DNA from: Bacillota bacterium
Lineage (GTDB): Bacteria; Bacillota; Clostridia; Peptostreptococcales; Anaerovoracaceae
Assembly: GCA_017537495.1 (NCBI GenBank)
Contig: JAFYKS010000259.1
Location: 1-7,673, forward strand
DNA length: 7,673 nt
Direction of reading: 5' to 3'
The notes beneath the pieces are model-generated. The model had not been told where the DNA came from and made no database searches. It saw only the letters and a list, made by a program, of their open reading frames with translations. A program made the translations under genes and the position numbers. Numbering within the stretch: position 1 is the first letter of the stretch; each line of letters begins with the position of its first letter. Shown here one piece after another: positions 1-4,316 of this stretch.

Positions 1-2
1 AG

Positions 3-62
3 CGGAATCTGGGTATCTTAACTCCACTTGAGAAGTATCAGTCCTATCTGCAGGCTGCATAA
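3..62 (+). CDS. C-terminal fragment of a convergent gene, possibly an integrase-type transposase
   Basis: Reading in from the left edge, one plus-strand frame is open and ends in TAA at 60-62. It gives RNLGILTPLEKYQSYLQAA, the last 19 residues of a protein whose body lies outside the window. The other two plus frames hit stops within 30 nt. The 'NLGxLTPxEKY' pattern resembles the short tail that follows the DDE catalytic core in several integrase-type transposases (compare 'LGxxTPxEY/F' in IS3- and IS481-like proteins). Nineteen residues are too few for an assignment. That a gene ends here is supported by a plus-strand rho-independent terminator about 70 nt downstream. It converges on the prsW-like gene. 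If it is a transposase, the window's left edge would touch a mobile element; no terminal inverted repeat can be tied to it here. Confidence 0.4.
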   Translation, partial: RNLGILTPLEKYQSYLQAA

Positions 63-90
63 AAATACCAGCTGGAAATTATCCAGCTGG
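58..90 (-). terminator. Rho-independent terminator for the prsW-like gene
   Basis: On the minus strand a perfect 9-bp stem (68-76 with 82-90, sequence CCAGCTGGA/TCCAGCTGG) closes a 5-nt loop and is followed at once by TATTTTTATG (67-58). Because CCAGCTGG is itself palindromic, the two arms are also direct repeats. On the plus strand the stem is followed by CAGAAAAATTTT, not a clean T-run, so the signal points to the minus strand. It lies about 80 nt past the prsW-like stop, and its U-tract overlaps the stop codon of the convergent gene. Confidence 0.72.
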
Positions 91-131
91 CAGAAAAATT
101 TTATATTTTTTCAATTGTCTACTTGACGGGT

Positions 132-160
132 AGCGGTTCACTGTGCAGTACCGCTTTTTT
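132..160 (+). terminator. Rho-independent terminator for the convergent plus-strand gene
   Basis: AGCGGT at 132-137 pairs with ACCGCT at 150-155. An inner ACT/AGT stem (140-142 with 147-149) can stack across a 2-nt bulge around a GTGC loop. The hairpin runs directly into TTTTTT (155-160). On the minus strand it is followed by ACCCGTC, so it should act only on plus-strand transcription, that is on the gene ending at position 62. Confidence 0.75.
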
Positions 161-169
161 CGTACATTA

Positions 170-895
170 TTATAATGGATGGTCTCCTTTTGCCGCTGTT
201 TTTACCACGCGGGACACGAAGAAGTACATGAAAATTACAAATCCCACGAATGCAATCAGGGACAGGTTGGTACCCACCATGAGGCAGGCATCATAGAATC
301 CGTGAAGAAGAACGGCAGAAATAAAACCTGCCGCCATGCTGGATTTTGCCATGGCATTATTTCCTCTGTGTGCATGCCAGCGGGCACGTCCATAGAAAAT
401 ACCCATAAACACAGCAAAGGCCATATGGGCAGGCACTGCCAGGAACGCACGGGAAAACGCTACAGACAGCCCATAGTCAAACACATACTTCACGTTCTCG
501 AAAGCTGCAAAACCCAGAGAAACAAATACCGCATATACAATGCCGTCAAACATATAGTTGAAGGCAGGCTGATGCCAGCTGTACTTTTTCAGGAAGAATA
601 GTTTTGCACCTTCTTCGGAGACTGCAACCACAAGAAATGCAAAAAGCACGTGGTACAGTACCGAATCCTCCGCCGCAATCATCGGCAGAATCCACATTCC
701 CACTGTTTCCAGAAGAATCGCTGCAAAGGCAGACAGCACGCCGCCCAGCAGCAGCCGAATCAGCAGAGCCGGCGGCTCCTTTTCGATGTGATCGTGCCGA
801 TATATGTATCGCAATAAAACGATGGCAGGAAGAAGCGCTGCCGCTGCATAAACCGCCAGCATCCAGACTGCCGGTGCCAGAAGTACATATCCCAT
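170..895 (-). CDS. prsW: PrsW-family intramembrane metalloprotease-like protein
   Basis: This is a 241-residue polytopic membrane protein with about seven hydrophobic segments (roughly 5-29, 46-72, 80-92, 112-130, 146-169, 185-205 and 211-228). The PrsW/YpdC signature elements are present in order: SEEGAK (E94, E95, K98), FDGIVYAVFVSLGFAAFEN (D117, G118, G128, E133, N134), a conserved H157 in the next helix, and HGFYD (H198, D202). In Bacillus subtilis, PrsW makes the first cut in the anti-sigma factor RsiW; the substrate here is unknown and no anti-sigma gene is visible. The start chosen is the ATG at 895, with AAAGGA 7 nt upstream. An in-frame ATG at 943 would put 16 extra codons inside the serS terminator hairpin and has no ribosome binding site. 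Unlike its neighbours the gene uses TTA and CTA leucine codons, which suggests lower expression. The family call is firm; the prsW symbol is by family only. Confidence 0.85.
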   Translation of the reverse strand: MGYVLLAPAVWMLAVYAAAALLPAIVLLRYIYRHDHIEKEPPALLIRLLLGGVLSAFAAILLETVGMWILPMIAAEDSVLYHVLFAFLVVAVSEEGAKLFFLKKYSWHQPAFNYMFDGIVYAVFVSLGFAAFENVKYVFDYGLSVAFSRAFLAVPAHMAFAVFMGIFYGRARWHAHRGNNAMAKSSMAAGFISAVLLHGFYDACLMVGTNLSLIAFVGFVIFMYFFVSRVVKTAAKGDHPL

Positions 896-902
896 ATACT
901 CA

Positions 903-908
903 TCCTTT
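903..908 (-). promoter_or_regulatory. Ribosome binding site that decides the prsW-like start
   Basis: AAAGGA on the minus strand ends 7 nt before the ATG at 895-893. No comparable purine run precedes the in-frame ATG at 943, which sits in the arm of a terminator stem, so this site favours the shorter 241-residue protein. Confidence 0.7.
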
Positions 909-909
909 C

Positions 910-944
910 CGATAAAACAAATGGTGCCTGCAAGAGGCACCATT
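910..944 (-). terminator. Rho-independent terminator after serS
   Basis: A perfect 10-bp stem (AATGGTGCCT at 920-929 with AGGCACCATT at 935-944) has a 5-nt loop and, on the minus strand, is followed by the U-rich TGTTTTATC. It begins 17 nt after the serS stop codon and ends just before the prsW-like ribosome binding site. On the plus strand there is no T-run. It should end most glnA-serS transcripts, leaving prsW to read-through or a weak promoter of its own; I see no convincing promoter in the 60 nt upstream. Confidence 0.8.
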
Positions 945-961
945 CATAACTGCAGTTTAAA

Positions 962-2239
962 TTACTTTGTGATAACTTCCAGACCGCCCAGGTAAGGTCT
1001 CAGAGCTTCCGGAACGATTACACTGCCGTCAGCCTGCTGGAAGTTTTCCAGGATAGCTGCTACAGTTCTGCCTACTGCCAGGCCGGAACCGTTCAGAGTG
1101 TGAACGAATTCTGGCTTGCCGCCTTCTTCCGGTCTGAATCTGATGTTAGCACGGCGTGCCTGATAATCTTCGAAGTTGGAGCAGGAAGAAATTTCAACAT
1201 ATCTTCCGTAGGAAGGCATCCATACTTCGATGTCGTATGTCATAGCGGAGGAGAAGCCCAGGTCACCAGTGGACAGTCTTACTACTCTGTAAGGGATGCC
1301 CAGAACCTTCAGTACTTCTTCTGCATCATTGGTCAGCTTTTCCAGTTCGTCGTAGGAACCTTCAGGCTTAACGAACTTAACCAGTTCTACCTTGTTGAAC
1401 TGGTGCTGTCTGATCAGACCTCTGGTGTCACGGCCTGCGGAACCAGCTTCTGCTCTGAAGCAAGGAGTGTATGCAGTGTAGTATACAGGCAGTTCTGCTT
1501 CAGGCATGATTTCCTGTGCTCTCAGGTTAGTTACAGGAACTTCTGCAGTTGGAACCAGGAAGAAGTCCTTCTGAGGGATGTAGAACATATCTTCTTCGAA
1601 CTTAGGCAGCTGGCCGGTACCAGTCATCGCTGCTCTGTTTACCATGAATGGAGGCAGGATTTCAACATAGTCCTGATCTACAGTGTGCAGATCCAGCATG
1701 AAGTTGATAACTGCTCTTTCCAGTCTCGCACCGATGCCCTTGTATACAGTGAATCTTGCGCCGGAGATCTTAGCAGCTCTTTCCCAGTCCAGGATATCCA
1801 GGTCAGTACCCAGATCCCAGTGAGCCTTTGGTTCGAAATCGAACTGAGTTGGTTCCATGAACTTTCTGATTTCTACGTTATCGGAATCGTCTTCACCAAT
1901 CTGTACTTCAGCATTTGGAGTGTTAGGAACGTTCAGCAGTGCGTTCTGCAGGTTTGCTTCCACTTCTGCCAGCTGAGTATCCATTTCCTTGATCTTAGCA
2001 GACAGTTCCTTCATTTCAGCCATGATAGCAGTGGTGTCTTCGCCAGCCTTCTTCAGCTTAGGAATTTCCTTGGAAACAGTGTTCTGCTTATTCTTCATAG
2101 CTTCCACTTCTGCCAGGATAGCTCTTCTTTCTTCGTCGTACTTTACTACGTTTTCGATACCGAAGCTGCCCTTGCATCTTCTTTCTACTGCAGCTTTCAC
2201 ACCTTCATAGTCTTCTCTGATTCTCTTAATGTCTAACAT
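962..2239 (-). CDS. serS: Seryl-tRNA synthetase
   Basis: This 425-residue class II aminoacyl-tRNA synthetase charges tRNA-Ser with serine in the cytoplasm, and can serylate tRNA-Sec where present. The length is typical of bacterial SerRS. Residues 1 to about 110 form the N-terminal tRNA-binding domain, with a long antiparallel coiled coil at about 33-104. The catalytic core follows: the serine-binding TAEVP loop (231-235); motif 2 around [21 protein letters not shown] (261-281), which binds ATP and the acceptor end; and motif 3, [10 protein letters not shown] (383-392), with the invariant arginine R391. The start ATG at 2239 has AGAGGA 6 nt upstream (2246-2251). The gene follows glnA by 41 nt with no terminator between them, so the two are probably co-transcribed, and it is closed by the hairpin terminator at 910-944. 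I see no T-box leader. Its second codon is TTA, a codon otherwise absent from most of the gene. Confidence 0.97.
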   Translation of the reverse strand: MLDIKRIREDYEGVKAAVERRCKGSFGIENVVKYDEERRAILAEVEAMKNKQNTVSKEIPKLKKAGEDTTAIMAEMKELSAKIKEMDTQLAEVEANLQNALLNVPNTPNAEVQIGEDDSDNVEIRKFMEPTQFDFEPKAHWDLGTDLDILDWERAAKISGARFTVYKGIGARLERAVINFMLDLHTVDQDYVEILPPFMVNRAAMTGTGQLPKFEEDMFYIPQKDFFLVPTAEVPVTNLRAQEIMPEAELPVYYTAYTPCFRAEAGSAGRDTRGLIRQHQFNKVELVKFVKPEGSYDELEKLTNDAEEVLKVLGIPYRVVRLSTGDLGFSSAMTYDIEVWMPSYGRYVEISSCSNFEDYQARRANIRFRPEEGGKPEFVHTLNGSGLAVGRTVAAILENFQQADGSVIVPEALRPYLGGLEVITK

Positions 2240-2280
2240 TTTCTTTCCTCTTTCCGTTTTTCATTAATAATCGTTATGTA

Positions 2281-4194
2281 TTAGAATAAATTCTTTTTGT
2301 AACTGATATAAGTTTCGATGAGCTCTGCCATCTTTTTCTGGATTTCCACCTGCAGGTCGGAAGCCAGATTGTAGTCTCCTGCATCCAGCGCTTCAGATGC
2401 ACGGGTCAGCAGGCACTTTTCTGCCAGGGTGTTCTTACCGATGTAGTGACGCAGACGGTTTACCACGTTCCAGTTTACCACGTCAAAATCGGTTGCATCG
2501 TCGCCGTGAAGCTTCACGCATTCACGTACCACGTCCATGTAGTTCGGGATGTCACGGTTATGCAGTTCCATCTTCCACTGGCTCAGGGTCGCTTCGATGA
2601 AGGACTCGATGGACAGGTCACTGATTACACTGCCCTGAATTGCTTTTCTCTTTTCAGGGTATCTGATCAGCCCCTGCATGTTTTCCCATACGGTAGCAGG
2701 TGCTTCGCCGAAGAGTCTGTCACGTTCTTCCTTGGTGTAGTCCTCGAATACATTGTTTTCACTTCTGTATTCGCGGTCAGTATCCAGGTAGAAGTCTTCT
2801 TCTCCGTACTTCTTGGAAATGGACTTTTCCAGTTCTGCAGGAGTCTTGCCGTTTTCCAGTACTGCACGGATACCGTCCAGCATTGCCATGTAGCTGGCTG
2901 CCAGTACCATATAGGTATTGCTCTTCGGATTCGGAGCTCTCAGCTCAAAACGTGTAGCCATCGGGTTCTTCGCATCTCTGATGAGGCCCACCAGGATGGA
3001 ACGGTTTCTGGACGCTTCGGTTACGCTCTTACCCAGAGAGGTTACGATACATACCGGAGCTTCATAACCAGGTTTCAGACGGTTCAGGGAGTCGGTGGTG
3101 GAACTTACGATTGGATTAATCGCTTCGTAGTTTCTCAGAATACCCATCAGACCGCCGAATCCCAGAGGGCTGAGATAGTCCTGCGTTGGATTCTTTGCGG
3201 CGAACAGGTTCACCATCTTACCGTTCTTCAGTCTGGCTGCCACACCCAGGTGGGTATGCTTACCGGAACCTGCTACACCTTCGATTGGCTTGGCCATGAA
3301 GGTGGTGTGCAGACCGAACTGGTTGAACACGTCACGGATAATATATTTTACCTGCTTTTCATTATCAGCTGCCTGCATTGCGTCTGCGTACTTCCAGTCG
3401 ATTTCCAGCTGTTCCATGATGTGTTCATGGGAACCGGCACTGGTAATCTGAGACTTGACGCCGCCTACTTCCTTGTGGCCCATTTCTACGCCCACACCGT
3501 AGCAGTCGATGATTTCCAGGGATTTTTCGAGTGCAGTTCTTACCGGACCATAGGTTCTCTTCCAGTACTGTTCCTTCAGTTCCTGAGAAGTGGACAGCTG
3601 TTCGCGGTCCGCCTTGTCTTCCGGTGTCTTAACCCAGAATTCCAGCTCTGTCGCACTGGTAATGCAGATATCTTCGATATCATCCACACAGTCCACGCCA
3701 TGGATATACTCGAAAGCATACGGATGCTGGCGAAGCATTTCCATCAGTTCGTCCTTGAATGCTGCGATAGCATTCTTCAGGATGGAACGGGCACCTACTT
3801 CATTCTTTTCATTGTGAACCAGGTACGCAGGAATTCTCAGTGTACCTACCGGCAGGCCGGTATGTAAGTCAATATTGTCATAGTTATAGTCTACGAACCA
3901 GTTTACAGTCAAATCCGGAACCAGGTCCACCTTACCATTGTTCAGGTCCGCAATCTTCGGCAGGTCTACGGAGGAACCGTCAGTCTGTACCCCGTGAACC
4001 AGCATGTCGTCCATGTCTTTTATGAACATCTTCATCGGAATACGTTCGTCTGTGTCATTACCGGCGATATCAATTCCGGCAAAAGAAACAAACTGGACTT
4101 CAGGATGCTTTCCCAGCAGTTCTAAAATGTCTTCTTTTCCATGTTTGTCAGCAGGAACATTAAACAGCATTTTGTTTAAGTCAAACTCCAGCAT
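2281..4194 (-). CDS. glnA: Glutamine synthetase, extended type-I-like form (about 637 residues)
   Basis: The enzyme makes glutamine from glutamate, ammonia and ATP. The N-terminal beta-grasp domain covers about residues 1-105, with DGSS (D72) at the subunit-interface active site. The catalytic core keeps the ligand motifs: ELEF (E183, E185), HKEVGG (E242), GSGKHTH (H313), NRLKPGYEAP (R372, E378), RNRS (R398), R406 and RFELR (R415, E417, R419). Where most type I enzymes have a second Glu (Salmonella E220), the residue is Gln249. About 170 residues after the core are longer than in classic 440-470-residue enzymes, mostly helical, with a charged C-terminus. It is not the 700-residue GlnN (GSIII) type by motif layout, and no adenylylation-loop tyrosine motif is evident. 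The start is the ATG at 4194, because GGAGG lies 5 nt upstream; the in-frame TTG at 4206 overlaps that site. It probably heads an operon with serS. Function is likely conventional, but the Gln leaves some doubt. Confidence 0.92.
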   Translation of the reverse strand: MLEFDLNKMLFNVPADKHGKEDILELLGKHPEVQFVSFAGIDIAGNDTDERIPMKMFIKDMDDMLVHGVQTDGSSVDLPKIADLNNGKVDLVPDLTVNWFVDYNYDNIDLHTGLPVGTLRIPAYLVHNEKNEVGARSILKNAIAAFKDELMEMLRQHPYAFEYIHGVDCVDDIEDICITSATELEFWVKTPEDKADREQLSTSQELKEQYWKRTYGPVRTALEKSLEIIDCYGVGVEMGHKEVGGVKSQITSAGSHEHIMEQLEIDWKYADAMQAADNEKQVKYIIRDVFNQFGLHTTFMAKPIEGVAGSGKHTHLGVAARLKNGKMVNLFAAKNPTQDYLSPLGFGGLMGILRNYEAINPIVSSTTDSLNRLKPGYEAPVCIVTSLGKSVTEASRNRSILVGLIRDAKNPMATRFELRAPNPKSNTYMVLAASYMAMLDGIRAVLENGKTPAELEKSISKKYGEEDFYLDTDREYRSENNVFEDYTKEERDRLFGEAPATVWENMQGLIRYPEKRKAIQGSVISDLSIESFIEATLSQWKMELHNRDIPNYMDVVRECVKLHGDDATDFDVVNWNVVNRLRHYIGKNTLAEKCLLTRASEALDAGDYNLASDLQVEIQKKMAELIETYISYKKNLF

Positions 4195-4199
4195 TTTTA

Positions 4200-4204
4200 C
4201 CTCC
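4200..4204 (-). promoter_or_regulatory. glnA ribosome binding site that decides the start
   Basis: A perfect GGAGG on the minus strand is 5 nt from the ATG at 4194-4192. An alternative TTG start at 4206 would read through this site as Glu-Val codons and has no ribosome binding site of its own, so the protein is taken as 637, not 641, residues. Confidence 0.85.
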
Positions 4205-4221
4205 AAAATTACAGCATGATT

Positions 4222-4251
4222 GGGACATCCCCGTTTTCACGGAAATGCCCC
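4222..4251 (-). ncRNA. Structured hairpin in the glnA 5' leader
   Basis: Read on the minus strand, GGGGCAT-TT-CCGT-GAAA-ACGG-GG-ATGTCCC folds into one uninterrupted 13-bp stem (including three G-U pairs) capped by a GAAA (GNRA) tetraloop. On the plus strand the same bases give A/C mismatches, so the structure belongs to the glnA transcript. It lies about 30 nt downstream of the predicted transcription start and 17 nt before GGAGG. No U-tract follows, so it is not a simple terminator. It matches no riboswitch I know. It is also not a good ANTAR target, which would have paired hexaloop hairpins with A at loop position 1 and G at 4. It may affect mRNA stability, or translation if a protein binds it. 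Confidence 0.6.
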
Positions 4252-4287
4252 ATTTTCTGTGTCGTTAATCTTTATTAATAACTTAAA

Positions 4288-4316
4288 ATTTTAGCACAAA
4301 CTGAATTAGCTTGCAA
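4288..4316 (-). promoter_or_regulatory. Predicted sigma-A promoter for glnA-serS
   Basis: On the minus strand TTGCAA (4316-4311, 4/6 match to the -35 consensus) is followed after exactly 17 nt by TAAAAT (4293-4288, 5/6 match to the -10). Transcription would start near 4281 and leave a leader of about 86 nt. The -35 overlaps the last codons and is 5 nt from the stop of the UPF0182 gene. It lies at the centre of a 12-bp perfect palindrome, AGCTTGCAAGCT (4308-4319), which could be an operator. No terminator is seen after the UPF0182 stop, so read-through from upstream is also possible. Confidence 0.55.

Noticed and set aside
948..957. 10-bp palindrome AACTGCAGTT between serS and its terminator
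   Set aside because: Short, without a loop or adjacent promoter; it may be chance and I cannot give it a role.
945..985. Possible promoter for prsW inside the end of serS (TTATCA with a downstream TATGAA-like element)
   Set aside because: Both hexamers are weak, the spacing is about 20 nt, and the transcript would still meet the terminator at 910-944.
1100..2236. Long plus-strand open frame opposite serS
   Set aside because: It is in codon register with serS and has no start signal or recognisable domain; it exists because serS avoids TTA, CTA and TCA codons.
2446..3867. Long plus-strand open frame opposite the glutamine synthetase gene
   Set aside because: Same register effect; its translation is Cys/His/Val-rich reverse-complement composition with no family resemblance.
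4195..4206. TTG at 4206 as the glutamine synthetase start
   Set aside because: The TTG-GAG-G bases are the ribosome binding site for the ATG at 4194.
4222..4251. glnA leader hairpin as an attenuator or riboswitch terminator
   Set aside because: There is no U-tract after the stem (AATCATGCTG follows) and no visible competing antiterminator pairing.
4282..4293. AT-only palindrome around TAAAATTTTA as a terminator for the UPF0182 gene
   Set aside because: The stem would be entirely A-T with no usable loop and overlaps the predicted -10 element.
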